In this document: positions 47,845 to 60,216 of the stretch, one piece after another
Layout: each line of letters opens with the position of its first letter
Position numbering within the stretch: position 1 is the first letter of the stretch
From: Crotalaria pallida
Lineage: Eukaryota > Streptophyta > Magnoliopsida > Fabales > Fabaceae
Assembly (NCBI GenBank): GCA_037953625.1
Contig: CM075651.1
Location: 103,913,001-103,977,000, forward strand
Length of the DNA: 64,000 nucleotides
Direction of reading: 5' to 3'
Program-made: the position numbers and the translations under genes
Notes under the pieces: generated by a model
Database searches by the model: none
The model's input: only the letters and a program-made list of their open reading frames with translations
Told to the model about the DNA's origin: nothing

Positions 47845-48297
47845 GTGTAGAATGGTTAAGAGAGTATTCTAAAGGTTTAGAATGGTCTAGGAATGTGTAT
47901 TAGGACTTATCATAACCATTAGAATGATCCTAAACAATGCTTGCGTCCCCAAGGGACGTAGAGGGTGTAGCATGAGTCCTTGGAGGTTCTAACAGGTCTA
48001 GAATGGTTAAGAGAGTATTCTAAAGGTGTAGAATGGTCTAGGAAAGTGTATTAGGACTTATAAGAACCATGAGAATGATCCTAAACAATGTTTGAGTCCC
48101 CAAGGGACGTAGAGGGTCTAGCATGAGTCATTGGAGGTTCTAACAGGTGTTGAATGGTTAAGAGAGTATTCTAAAGGCTTAGAATGGTCTAAGAATGTGT
48201 ATTAGGACTTATAAGTACCATTTGAATGATCCTAAACAATGCTTGAGTCCCCAAGGGACGTAGAGGGTCTAGCATGAGACCTTGGAGGTTCTAACAA
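47845..48297. repeat. Divergent E-F-G trio, copy 5
   Basis: E, F (AATGTTTGAG) and G (TAAGTACC) have the diagnostic marks. This is the last intact trio in the window; monomers after 48.9 kb belong to the A-D classes with a few exceptions. Confidence 0.88.
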
Positions 48298-48900
48298 GTG
48301 TAGAATGGTTAAGAGAGTATTCTAAAGGCTTAGAATGGTCTAGGAATGTGTATTAGGTCTTATAAGAACCATTAGAATGATCCTAAACAGTGCTTGAGTC
48401 CCCAAGGGACGTAGAGGGTGTAGCCTGAGTCCTTGGAGGTTCTAACAGGTGTAGAATGGTTAAGAGAGTATTCTAAAGGTGTAGAATGGTCTAGGAATGC
48501 CTATTAGGACCTATAAGAACAATTAGAAAGATCCTAAACAATGCTTGAGTCCCCGAGGGACGTAGAGGGTGTAGCATGAGTCCTTGGAGGTTCTAACAGG
48601 TGTAGAATGGTTAAGAGAGTATTCTAAAGGCTTAGAATGGTCTAGGAATGTGTATTAGGACTTATAAGAACCACTAGAATGATCCTAAACAATGCTAGAG
48701 TCCCCAAGGGACGTAGAGGGTGTAGCATGAGTCCTTGGAGGTTCTAACAAGTGTAGAATGGTTAAGAAAGTATTCTAAAGGCTTAGAATGTTCTAGGAAT
48801 GTGTATTTGTACTTATAAAACCATTAGAATGATCCTAAACATTGCATGGTACCCCAAGGGACGTAAAGGGTGTAGCATGAGTCCTTGGAGGTTCTAACAA
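48298..48900. repeat. Four monomers linking to the 26-monomer unit, one of 150 bp
   Basis: TAGGTCTTATAAG monomer with GTGTAGCCTGAG, C with GAATGCCTATTAGG and CCCCGAGGG, B with CCACTAGAATG and AATGCTAGAG, and an A at 48751 that lost one base (ACTTATAAAACC). The same 1-bp form is seen in the A at 56898. Confidence 0.75.
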
Positions 48901-50410
48901 GTGTAGAATGGTTAAGAGAGTATTCTAAAGGCTTAGAATGGTCTAGGAATGTGTATTAGGTCTTATAAGAACCATTAGAATGATCCTAAACAGTGCTTGA
49001 GTCCCCAAGGGACGTAGAGGGTGTAGCATGAGTCCTTGGAGGTTCTAACAGGTGTAGAATGGTTAAGAGAGTATTCTAAAGCTGTAGAATGGTCTAGGAA
49101 TATGTATTAGGACCTATAAGAACAATTAGAAAGATCCTAAACAATGCTTGAGTCCGCAAGGGACGTAGAGGGTGTAGCATGAGTCCTTGGAGGTTCTAAC
49201 AAGTGTAGAATGGTTAAGAGAGTATTCTAAAGGCTTAGAATGATCTAGGAATGTGTATTAGGACTTATAAGAAACATTAGAATGATCCTAAACATTGCAT
49301 GGTACCCCAAGGGACGTAGAGGGTGTAGCAAGAGTCCTTGGAGGTTCTAACAAGTGTAGAATGGTTAAGATAGTATTCTAAAGGTGTAGAATGGTCTAGG
49401 AATGTGTATTAGGACCTATAAGAACAATTAGAAAGATCCTAAACAATGCTTGAGTCCCCAAGGGACGTAGAGGGTCTAGCATGAGTCCTTGGAGGTTCTA
49501 ACAAGTGTAGAATGGTTAAGAGAGTATTCTAAAGGCTAAGAATGGTCTAGGAATGTGTATTAGGACTTATAAGAACCATTAGAAAGATCCTAAACAATGA
49601 TTGAGTCCCCAAGAGACGTAGAGGGTCTAGCATGAGTCCTTGGAGATTCTAACAAGTGTAGAATGGTTAAGAGAGTATTCTAAAGGCTTAGAATGGTCTA
49701 GGAATGTGTATTAGGACTTATAATAACCATTAGAATGATCCTAAACATTGCATGGTACCCCAAGGGACGTAGAGGGTGTAGGATGAGTCCTTGGAGGTTC
49801 TAACAAGTGTAGAATGGTTAAGAGAGTATTCTAAAGGGTTAGAATGGTCTAGGAATGTGTATTAGGACTTATAAGAACCATTAGAAGGATCCTAAACAAT
49901 GCTTGAGTCCCCAAGGGACATAGAGGGTCTAGCATGAGTCCTTGGAGGTTCTAACAAGTGTAGAATGGTTAAGAGAGTATTCTAAAGGCTTAAAATGGTC
50001 TAGGAATGTGTATTAGGACCTATAAGAACAATTAGAAAGATCGTAAACAATGCTTGAGTCCCCAAGGGACGTAGAGGGTGTAGCATGAGTCCTTGGAAGT
50101 TCTAACAAGTGTAGAATGGTTAAGAAAGTATTCTAAAGGCTTAGAATGTTCTAGGAATGTGTGTTTGTACTTATAATAACCATTAGAATGATCCTAAACA
50201 TTGCATGGTACCCCAAGGGACGTAGAGGGTGTAGCATGAGTCCTTGGAGATTCTAACAAGTGTAGAATGGTGAAGAAAGTATTCTAAAGGCTTAGAATGT
50301 TCTAGGAATGTGTATTTGTACTTATAATAACCATTAGAATGATCTTAAACATTGCATGGTACCCCAAGGGACGTAGAGGATGTAGCATAAGTCCTTGGAG
50401 ATTCTAACAA

Positions 50411-50556
50411 GTGTAGAATGGTTAAGAGAGTATTCTAAAGGCTTAGAATGGTCTAGGAATGTGTATTAGGACTAATAAGAACCATTAGAAAGATCCTATG
50501 CTTGAGTCCCCAAGAGACGTAGAGGGTCTAGCATGAGTCCTTGGAGGTTCTAACAA
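50411..50556. repeat. 146-bp B-like monomer with 5-bp deletion
   Basis: The sequence reads AGATCCTATGCTTGAG where other monomers have five more bases (AACAA) between CCTA and TGCTTG. It also has GGACTAATAAG and CCAAGAGACG. It is a private event not seen elsewhere in the window. Confidence 0.93.
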
Positions 50557-51009
50557 GTGTAGAATGGTTAAGAGAGTATTCTAAAGGCTTAGAATGGTCT
50601 AGGAATGTGTATTAGGACTTCTAATAACCATTAGAATGATCCTAAACATTGCATGGTACCCCAAGGGACGTAGAGGGTGTAGCATGAGTCCTTGGAGATT
50701 CTAACAAGTGTAGAATGGTGAAGAAAGTATTCTAAAGGCTTAGAATGTTCTAGGAATGTGTGTTTGTACTTATAATAACCATTAGAATGATCCTAAACAT
50801 TGCATGGTACCCCAAGGGACGTAGAGGGTGTAGCATGAGTCCTTGGAGATTCTAACAAGTGTAGAATGGTTAAGAGAGTATTCTAAAGGCTTAGAATGGT
50901 CTAGGAATGTGTATTAGGACTTATAAGAACCATTAGAAAGATCCTAAACAATGCTTGAGTCCCCAAGAGACGTAGAGGGTCTAGCATGAGTCCTTGGAAG
51001 TTCTAACAA

Positions 51010-51764
51010 GTGTAGAATGGTTAAGAGAGTATTCTAAAGGCTTAAAATGGTCTAGGAATGTGTATTCGGACCTATAAGAACAATTAGAAAGATCGTAAAC
51101 AATGCTTGAGTCCCCAAGGGACGTAGAGGGTGTAGCATGAGTCCTTGGAGGTTCTAACAAGTGTAGAATGGTTAAGAAAGTATTCTAAAGGCTTAGAATG
51201 TTCTAGGAATGTGTATTTGTACTTATAATAACCATTAGAATGATCCTAAACATTGCATGGTACCCCAAGGGACGTAAAGGGTGTTGCATGAGTCCTTGGA
51301 GATTCTAACAAGTGTAGAATGGTTAAGAGAGTATTCTAAAGGCTTAGAATGGTCTAGGAATGTGTATTAGGACTTATAAGAACCATTAGAATGATCCTAA
51401 ACAATGCTTGGGTCCCCAAGGGACGTAGAGGGTCTAGCATGAGTCCTTGGAGGTTCTAACAAGTGTAGAATGGTTCAGAGAGTATTCTAAAGGCTTAGAA
51501 TGGTCTAGGAATGTGTATTATGACTTATAAGAACCATTAGAATGATCCTAAACAATGCTTGAGTCCCCAAGGGACGTAGAGGGTCTAGCATGAGTCCTTG
51601 GAGGTTCTAACAAGTGTAGAATGGTTAAGAGAGTATTCTAAAGGCTTAAAATGGTCTAGGAATGTGTATTAGGACCTATAAGAACAATTAGAAAGATCGT
51701 AAACAATGCTTGAGTCCCCAAGGGACGTAGAGGGTGTAGCATGAGTCCTTGGAGGTTCTAACAA
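51010..51764. repeat. Nested 5-monomer repeat, copy 1 (755 bp)
   Basis: GGCTTAAAATGG C (TATTCGGACC), A with GTAAAGGG, B with CTTGGGTCC, B with TATTATGAC, and GGCTTAAAATGG C. Each recurs 755 bp later. Confidence 0.85.
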
Positions 51765-52519
51765 GTGTAGAATGGTTAAGAGAGTATTCTAAAGGCTTAA
51801 AATGGTCTAGGAATGTGTATTAGGACCTATAAGAACAATTAGAAAGATCGTAAACAATGCTTGAGTCCCCAAGGGACGTAGAGGGTGTAGCATGAGTCCT
51901 TGGAGGTTCTAACAAGTGTAGAATGGTTAAGAAAGTATTCTAAAGGCTTAGAATGTTCTAGGAATGTGTATTTGTACTTATAATAACCATTAGAATGATC
52001 CTAAACATTGCATGGTACCCCAAGGGACGTAAAGGGTGTAGCATGAGTCCTTGGAGATTCTAACAAGTGTAGAATGGTTAAGAGAGTATTCTAAAGGCTT
52101 AGAATGGTCTAGGAATGTGTATTAGGACTTATAAGAACCATTAGAATGATCCTAAACAATGCTTGGGTCCCCAAGGGACGTAGAGGGTCTAGCATGAGTC
52201 CTTGGAGGTTCTAACAAGTGTAGAATGGTTAAGAGAGTATTCTAAAGGCTTAGAATGGTCTAGGAATGTGTATTACGACTTATAAGAACCATTAGAATGA
52301 TCCTAAACAATGCTTGAGTCCCCAAGGGACGTAGAGGGTCTAGCATGAGTCCTTGGAGGTTCTAACAAGTGTAGAATGGTTAAGAGAGTATTCTAAAGGC
52401 TTAAAATGGTCTAGGAATGTGTATTAGGACCAATAAGAACAATTAGAAAGATCGTAAACAATGCTTGAGTCCCCAAGGGACGTAGAGGGTGTAGCATGAG
52501 TCCTTGGAGGTTCTAACAA
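51765..52519. repeat. Nested 5-monomer repeat, copy 2 (755 bp)
   Basis: GGCTTAAAATGG C, A with GTAAAGGG, B with CTTGGGTCC, B with TATTACGAC, and GGCTTAAAATGG C with CCAATAAG. The duplication leaves two GGCTTAAAATGG monomers side by side at 51614 and 51765, which marks the joint. Confidence 0.85.
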
Positions 52520-52821
52520 GTGTAGAATGGTTAAGAGAGTATTCTAAAGGCTTAGAATGGTCTAGGATTGTGTATTAGGACCTATAAGAACAATTAGAAA
52601 GATCCTAAACAATGATTGAGTCCCCAAGGGACGTAGAGGGTGTAGCATGAGTCCTTGGAGGTTCTAACAAGTGTAGAATGGTTAAGAAAGTATTCTAAAG
52701 GATTAGAATGTTCTAGGAAAGTGTATTTGTACTTATAATAACCATTAAAATGATCCTAAACATTGCATGGTACCCCAAGGGACGTAGAGGGTGTAGCATG
52801 AGTCCTTGAAGATTCTAACAA

Positions 52822-54029
52822 GTGTAGAATGGTTAAGAGAGTATTCTAAAGGCTTAGAATGGTCTAGGAATGTGTATTAGGTCTTATAAGAACCATTAGA
52901 ATGATCCTAAACAGTGCTTGAGTCCCCAAGGGACGTAGAGGGTGTAGCATGAGTCCTTGGAGGTTCTAACAGGTGTAGAATGGTTAAGAGAGTATTCTAA
53001 AGGTGTAGAATGGTCTAGGAATATGTATTAGGACCTATAAGAACAATTAGAAAGATCCTAAACAATGCTTGAGTCCCCAAGGGACGTAGAGGGTGTAGCA
53101 TGAGTCCTTGGAGGTTCTAACAAGTGTAGAATGGTTAAGAGAGTATTCTAAAGGCTTAGAATGGTCTAGGAATGTGTATTAGGACTTATAAGAAACATTA
53201 GAATGATCCTAAACATTGCATGGTACCCCAAGGGACGTAGAGGGTGTAGCAAGAGTCCTTGGAGGTTCTAACAAGTGTAGAATGGTTAAGATAGTATTCT
53301 AAAGGTGTAGAATGGTCTAGGAATGTGTATTAGGACCTATAAGAACAATTAGAAAGATCCTAAACAATGCTTGAGTCCCCAAGGGACGTAGAGGGTCTAG
53401 CATGAGTCCTTGGAGGTTCTAACAAGTGTAGAATGGTTAAGAGAGTATTCTAAAGGCTAAGAATGGTCTAGGAATGTGTATTAGGACTTGTAAGAACCAT
53501 TAGAAAGATCCTAAACAATGATTGAGTCCCCAAGAGACGTAGAGGGTCTAGCATGAGTCCTTGGAGATTCTAACAAGTGTAGAATGGTTAAGAGAGTATT
53601 CTAATGGCTTAGAATGGTCTAGGAATGTGTATTAGGACTTATAATAACCATTAGAATGATCCTAAACATTGCATGGTACCCCAAGGGACGTAGAGGGTGT
53701 AGGATGAGTCCTTGGAGGTTCTAACAAGTGTAGAATGGTTAAGAGAGTATTCTAAAGGGTTAGAATGGTCTAGGAATGTGTATTAGGACTTATAAGAACC
53801 ATTAGAAGGATCCTAAACAATGCTTGAGTCCCCAAGGGACATAGAGGGTCTAGCATGAGTCCTTGGAGGTTCTAACAAGTGTAGAATGGTTAAGAGAGTA
53901 TTCTAAAGGCTTAAAATGGTCTAGGAATGTGTATTAGGACCTGTAAGAACAATTAGAAAGATCGTAAACAATGCTTGAGTCCCCAAGGGACGTAGAGGGT
54001 GTAGCATGAGTCCTTGGAGGTTCTAACAA
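52822..54029. repeat. 26-monomer HOR, partial copy 2 (eight monomers)
   Basis: This matches 48901-50108 monomer for monomer at +3921 bp. From 54030 the order follows 51916 onward instead (offset 2114 bp, 14 monomers), so copy 2 is missing the middle of the unit. Confidence 0.87.
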
Positions 54030-55388
54030 GTGTAGAATGGTTAAGAAAGTATTCTAAAGGCTTAGAATGTTCTAGGAATGTGTATTTGTACTTATAATAA
54101 CCATTAGAATGATCCTAAACATTGCATGGTACCCCAAGGGACGTAAAGGGTGTAGCATGAGTCCTTGGAAATTCTAACAAGTGTAGAATGGTTAAGAGAG
54201 TATTCTAAAGGCTTAGAATGGTCTAGGAATGTGTATTAGGACTTATAAGAACCATTAGAATGATCCTAAACAATGCTTGGGTCCCTAAGGGACGTAGAGG
54301 GTCTAGCATGAGTCCTTGGAGGTTCTAACAAGTGTAGAATGGTTAAGAGAGTATTCTAAAGGCTTAGAATGGTCTAGGAATGTGTATTACGACTTATAAG
54401 AACCATTAGAATGATCCTAAACAATGCTTGAGTCCCCAAGGGACGAAGAGGGTCTAGCATGAGTCCTTGGAGGTTCTAACAAGTGTAGAATGGTTAAGAG
54501 AGTATTCTAAAGGCTTAGAATGGTCTAGGAATGTGTATTAGGACCTATAAGAACAATTAGAAAGATCCTAAACAATGATTGAGTCCCCAAGGGACGTAGA
54601 GGGTGTAGCATGAGTCCTTGGAGGTTCTAACAAGTGTAGAATGGTTAAGAAAGTATTCTAAAGGCTTAGAATGTTCTAGGAAAGTGTATTTGTACTTATA
54701 ATAACCATTAAAATGATCCTAAACATTGCATGGTACCCCAAGGGACGTAGAGGGTGTAGCATGAGTCCTTGAAGATTCTAACAAGTTTAGAATGGTTAAG
54801 AGAGTATTCTAAAGGCTTAGAATGGTCTAGGAATGTGTATTAGGACTTATAAGAACCATTAGAATGATCCTAAACAATGCTTGAGTCCCCAAAAGATGTA
54901 GACGGTCTAGCATGAGTCCTTGGAGGTTCTAACAAGTGTAGAATGGTTAAGAGAGTATTCTAAAGGCTTAGAATGGTCTAGGAATGTGTATTAGGACTTA
55001 TAAGAACCATTAGAATGATCCTAAACAATGCTTGAGTCCCCAAGGGACGTAGAGGGTCTAGCATGAGTCCTTGGAGGTTCTAACAAGTGTAGAATGGTTA
55101 AGAGTATATTCTAAAGGCTTGGAATGATCTAGGAATGTGTATTAGGACCTATAAGAACAATTAGAAAGATCCTAAACAATGCTTGAGTCCCCAAGGGACG
55201 TAGAGGGTGTAGCATGAGTCCTTGGAGGTTCTAACAAGTGTAGAATGGTTAAGAAAGTATTCTAAAGGCTTAGAATGTTCTAGGAATGTGTATTTGTACT
55301 TATAATAACCATTAGAATGATCCTAAACATTGCATGGTACCCCAAGGGACGTAGAGGGTGTAGCATGAGTCCTTGGAGATTCTAACAA
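54030..55388. repeat. Nine monomers: relocated 3' part of the 26-monomer unit
   Basis: A with GTAAAGGG, B with CTTGGGTCC, B with TATTACGAC, then C with AATGATTGAG at 54483 (the separate CCAATAAG C seen at 52369 is missing), A' with CCTTGAAGATTC, B with CCCCAAAAGATG and GACGGTCTAGC, B, a C with GAGTATATTCT, and A. Compared with 51916 onward, one monomer is absent. Confidence 0.75.
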
Positions 55389-55992
55389 GTTTAGAATGGT
55401 TAAGAGAGTATTCTAAAGGCTTAGAATGGTCTAGGAATGTGTATTAGGACTTATAAGAACCATTAGAATGATCCTAAACAATGCTTGGGTCCCCAAGGGA
55501 CGTAGAGGGTCTAGCATGAGTCCTTGGAGGTTCTAACAAGTGTAGAATGGTTAAGAGAGTATTCTAAAGGCTTAGAATGGTCTAGGAATGTGTATTACGA
55601 CTTATAAGAACCATTAGAATGATCCTAAACAATGCTTGAGTCCCCAAGGGACGTAGAGGGTCTAGCATGAGTCCTTGGAGGTTCTAACAAGTGTAGAATG
55701 GTTAAGAGAGTATTCTAAAGGCTTAAAATGGTCTAGGAATGTGTATTAGGACCAATAAGAACAATTAGAAAGATCGTAAACAATGCTTGAGTCCCCAAGG
55801 GACGTAGAGGGTGTAGCATGAGTCCTTGGAGGTTCTAACAAGTGTAGAATGGTTAAGAGAGTATTCTAAAGGCTTAGAATGGTCTAGGATTGTGTATTAG
55901 GACCTATAAGAACAATTAGAAAGATCCTAAACAATGATTGAGTCCCCAAGGGATGTAGAGGGTGTAGCATGAGTCCTTGGAGGTTCTAACAA
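55389..55992. repeat. 4-monomer block repeated from 52067
   Basis: B with CTTGGGTCC, B with TATTACGAC, GGCTTAAAATGG C with CCAATAAG, and C with GGATTGTG and AATGATTGAG. The same order stands at 52067-52670, exactly 22 monomers upstream. Confidence 0.85.
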
Positions 55993-57047
55993 GTGTAGAA
56001 TGGTTAAGAAAGTATTCTAAAGGCTTAGAATGTTCTAGGAATGTGTATTTGTACTTATAATAACCATTAGAATGATCCTAAACATTGCATGGTACCCCAA
56101 GGGACGTAGAGGGTGTAGCATGAGTCCTTGGAGATTCTAACAAGTTTAGAATGGTTAAGAGAGTATTCTAAAGGCTTAGAATGGTCTAGGAATGTGTATT
56201 AGGACTTATAATAACCATTAGAATGATCCTAAACATTGCATGGTACCCCAAGGGACGTAGAGGGTGTAGCATGAGTCCTTGGAGGTTCTAACAAGTGTAG
56301 AATGGTTAAGAAAGTATTCTAAAGGCTTAGAATGTTCTAGGAATGTGTATTTGTACTTATAATAACCATTAGAATGATCCTAAACATTGCATGGTACCCC
56401 AAGGGATGTAGAGGGTGTAGCATGAGTCCTTGGAGATTCTAACAAGTGTAGAATGGTTAAGAGAGTATTCTAAAGGCTTAGAATGGTCTAGGAATGTGTA
56501 TTAGGACTTATAAGAACCATTAGAAAGATCCTAAACAATGCTTGAGTCCCCAAGGGACGTAGAGGGTCTAGCATGAGTCCTTGGAGTTCTAACAAGTGTA
56601 GAATGGTTAAGAGAGTATTCTAAAGGCTTATAATGGTCAAGGAATGTGTATTAGGACTTATAATAACCATTAGAATGATCCTAAACATTGCATGGTACCC
56701 CAAGGGACGTAGAGGGTGTAGCATGAGTCCTTGGAGGTTCTAACAAGTGTAGAATGGTTAAGAGAGTATTCTAAAGGCCTAGAATGGTCTAGGAATGTGT
56801 ATTAGGACTTATAAGAACCATTAGAATGATCCTAAACAATGCTTGAGTCCCCAAGGGACGTAGAGGGTGTAGCATATGTCCTTGGAGGTTCTAACACGTG
56901 TAGAATGGTTAAGAAAGTATTCTAAAGGCTTAGAATGTTCTAGGAATGTGTATTTGTACTTATAAAACCATTAGAATGATCCTAAACATTGCATGGTACC
57001 CCAAGGGACGTAGAGGGTGTAGCATGAGTCCGTGGAGGTTCTAACAA
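55993..57047. repeat. Seven monomers including two of 150 bp
   Basis: A, D starting GTTTAGAATGG, A with GGGATGTAG, AGAAAG B that lost one G (GGAGTTCT, 56446), CTTATAATGG D with GGTCAAGG, AGGCCTAG with GCATATGTCC and ACACGTG, and an A with ACTTATAAAACC (56898) ending GTCCGTGG. The GGAGTTCT form recurs four more times downstream. Confidence 0.75.
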
Positions 57048-57651
57048 GTGTAGAATGGTTAAGATAGTATTCTAAAGGTGTAGAATGGTCTAGGAATGTG
57101 TATTAGGACCTATAAGAACAATTAGAAAGATCCTAAACAATGCTTGAGTCCCCAAGGGACGTAGAGGGTGTAGCATGAGTCCTTGGAGGTTCTAACAAGT
57201 GTAGAATGGTTAAGAAAGTATTCTAAAGGCTTAGAATGTTCTAGGAATGTGTATTTGTACTTATAATAACCATTAGAATGATCCTAAACATTGCATGGTA
57301 CCCCAAGGGACGTAAAGGGTGTAGCATGAGTCCTTGGAGATTCTAACAAGTGTAGAATGGTTAAGAGAGTATTCTAAAGGCTTAGAATGGTCTAGGAATG
57401 TGTATTAGGACTTAAAAGAACCATTAGAATGATCCTAAACAATGCTTGAGTCCCCAAGGGACGTAGAGGGTCTAGCATGAGTCCTTGGAGGTTCTAACAA
57501 GTGTAGAATGGTTAAGAGAGTATTCTAAAGGCTTAGAATGGTCTAGGAATGTGTATTACGACTTATAAGAACCATTAGAATGATCCTAAACATTGCATGG
57601 TACCCCAAGGGACGTAGAGGGTGTAGCATGAGTCCGTGGAGGTTCTAACAA
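57048..57651. repeat. 4-monomer repeat ending in a chimeric monomer (604 bp)
   Basis: GTTAAGATAG C, A with GTAAAGGG, B, then 57501: TATTACGACTTATAAGAACC as in the B of 55540, but continuing with GCATGGTACC, GTGTAGC and GTCCGTGG as in the A at 56898. The next monomer (57652) is again the GTTAAGATAG C, so the chimera marks the joint of a tandem duplication. Confidence 0.83.
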
Positions 57652-57953
57652 GTGTAGAATGGTTAAGATAGTATTCTAAAGGTGTAGAATGGTCTAGGAA
57701 TGTGTATTAGGACCTATAAGAACAATTAGAAAGATCCTAAACAATGCTTGAGTCCCCAAGGGACGTAGAGGGTGTAGCATGAGTCCTTGGAGGTTCTAAC
57801 AAGTGTAGAATGGTTAAGAAAGTATTCTAAAGGCTTAGAATGTTCTAGGAATGTGTATTTGTACTTATAATAACCATTAAAATGATCCTAAACATTGCAT
57901 GGTACCCCAAGGGACGTAGAGGGTGTAGCATGAGTCCTTGAAGATTCTAACAA
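57652..57953. repeat. Two monomers, GTTAAGATAG C and A, leading into the 28-monomer unit
   Basis: The C repeats that at 57048. The A has TTAAAATG and ends CCTTGAAGATTC, as does the A at 62027, so the start of the 28-monomer match lies within this monomer. Confidence 0.75.
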
Positions 57954-60216
57954 GTGTAGAATGGTTAAGAGAGTATTCTAAAGGCTTAGAATGGTCTAGG
58001 AATGTGTATTAGGACTTATAAGAACCATTAGAATGATCCTAAACAATGCTTGAGTCCCCAAGGGATGTAGACGGTCTAGCATGAGTCCTTGGAGGTTCTA
58101 ACAAGTGTAGAATGGTTAAGAGAGTATTCTAAAGGCTTAGAATGGTCTAGGAATGTGTATTAGGACTTATAAGAACCATTAGAATGATCCTAAACAATGC
58201 TTGAGTCCCCAAGGGACGTAGAGGGTCTAGCATGAGTCCTTGGAGGTTCTAACAAGTGTAGAATGGTTAAGAGTATATTCTAAAGGCTTAGAATGATCTA
58301 GGAATGTGTATTAGGACCTATAAGAACAATTAGAAAGATCCTAAACAATGCTTGAGTCCCCAAGGGATGTAGAGGGTGTAGCATGAGTCCTTGGAGGTTC
58401 TAACAAGTGTAGAATGGTTAAGAAAGTATTCTAAAGGCTTAGAATGTTCTAGGAATGTGTATTTGTACTTATAATAACCATTAGAATGATCCTAAACATT
58501 GCATGGTACCCCAAGGGACGTAGAGGGTGTAGCATGAGTCCTTGGAGATTCTAACAAGTTTAGAATGGTTAAGAGAGTATTCTAAAGGCTTAGAATGGTC
58601 TAGGAATGTGTATTAGGACTTATAATAACCATTAGAATGATCCTAAACATTGCATGGTACCCCAAGGGACGTAGAGGGTGTAGCATGAGTCCTTGGAGCT
58701 TCTAACAAGTGTAGAATGGTAAAGAGAGTATTCTAAGGGCTTAGAATGGTCTACGAATGTGTATTAGGACTTATAAGAACCATTAGAATGATCCTAAACA
58801 ATGCTTGAGTCCCCAAGGGACGTAGAGGGTCTAGCATGAGTCCTTGGAGTTTCTAACAAGTGTAGAATGGTTAAGAGAGTATTCTAAGGCTTAGAATGGT
58901 CTAGGAATGTGTATTAGGACTTATAAGAACCATTAGAATGATCCTAAACAATGCTTGAGTCCCCAAGGGACGTAGAGGGTCTAGCATGAGTCCTTGGAGT
59001 TTCTAACAAGTGTAGAATGGTTAAGAAAGTATTCTAAAGGCTTAGAATGTTCTAGGAATGTGTATTTGTACTTATAATAACCATTAGAATGATCCTAAAC
59101 ATTGCATGGTACCCCAAGGGACGTAGAGGGTGTAGCATGAGTCCTTGCAGATTCTAACAAGTGTAGAATGGTTAAGAGAGTATTCTAAAGGCTTAGAATG
59201 GTCTAGGAATGTGTATTAGGACTTATAAGAACCATTAGAAAGATCCTAAACAATGCTTGAGTCCCCAAGGGACGTAGAGGGTCTAGCATGAGTCCTTGGA
59301 GTTCTAACAAGTTTAGAATGGTTAAGAGAGTATTCTAAAGGCTTATAATGGTCTAGGAATGTGTATTAGGACTTATAATAACCATTAGAATGATCCTAAA
59401 CATTGCATGGTACCCCAAGGGACGTAGAGGGTGTAGCATGAGTCCTTGGAGGTTCTAACAAGTGTAGAATGGTTAAGAGAGTATTCTAAAGGCTTAGAAT
59501 GGTCTAGGAATGTGTATTAGGACTTATAAGAACCATTAGAATGATCCTAAACAATGCTTGAGTCCCCAAGGGATGTAGAGCGTCTAGCATGAGTCCTTGG
59601 AGGTTCTAACAAGTGTAGAATGGTTAAGAGAGTATTCTAAAGGCTTAGAATGGTCTAGGAATGTGTATTAGGACTTATAAGAAACATTAGAATGATCCTA
59701 AACAATGCTTGAGTCCCCAAGGGACGTAGAGGGTCAAGCATGAGTCCTTGGAGGTTCTAACAAGTGTAGAATGGTTAAGAGAGTATTCTAAAGGCTTAGA
59801 ATGGTCTAGGAATGTGTATTAGGACCTATAAGAACAATTAGAAAGATCCTAAACAATGCTTGAGTCCCCAAGGGACGTAGAGGGTGTAGCATGAGTCCTT
59901 GGAGGTTCTAACAAGTGTAGAATGGTTAAGAAAGTATTCTAAAGGCTTAGAATGTTCTAGGAATGTGTATTTGTACTTATAATAACCATTAGAATGATCC
60001 TAAACATTGCATGGTACCCCAAGGGACGTAGAGGGTGTAGCATGAGTCCTTGGAGATTCTAACAAGTGTAGAATGGTTAAGAGAGTATTCTAAAGGCTTA
60101 GAATGGTCTAGGAATGTGTATTAGGACTTATAAGAACCATTAGAATGATCCTAAACAATGCTTGAGTCCCCAAGGGACGTAGAGGGTCTAGCATGAGTCC
60201 TTGGAGTTTCTAACAA

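Larger units (their letters stand above)
48901..52821. repeat. 26-monomer HOR, copy 1 (3921 bp)
   Basis: The first eight monomers recur from 52822. They are TAGGTCTTATAAG with ACAGTGC, an AATATGTATTAGG C, AAGAAACATT with GTGTAGCAAGAG, a GTTAAGATAG C, GGCTAAGAATGG with AATGATTGAG, D with GTGTAGGATGAG, AAGGGTTAG with AGAAGG and GGACATAG, and GGCTTAAAATGG C. The offset of 3921 is 26 monomers minus the 5 bp lost at 50411. Confidence 0.87.
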
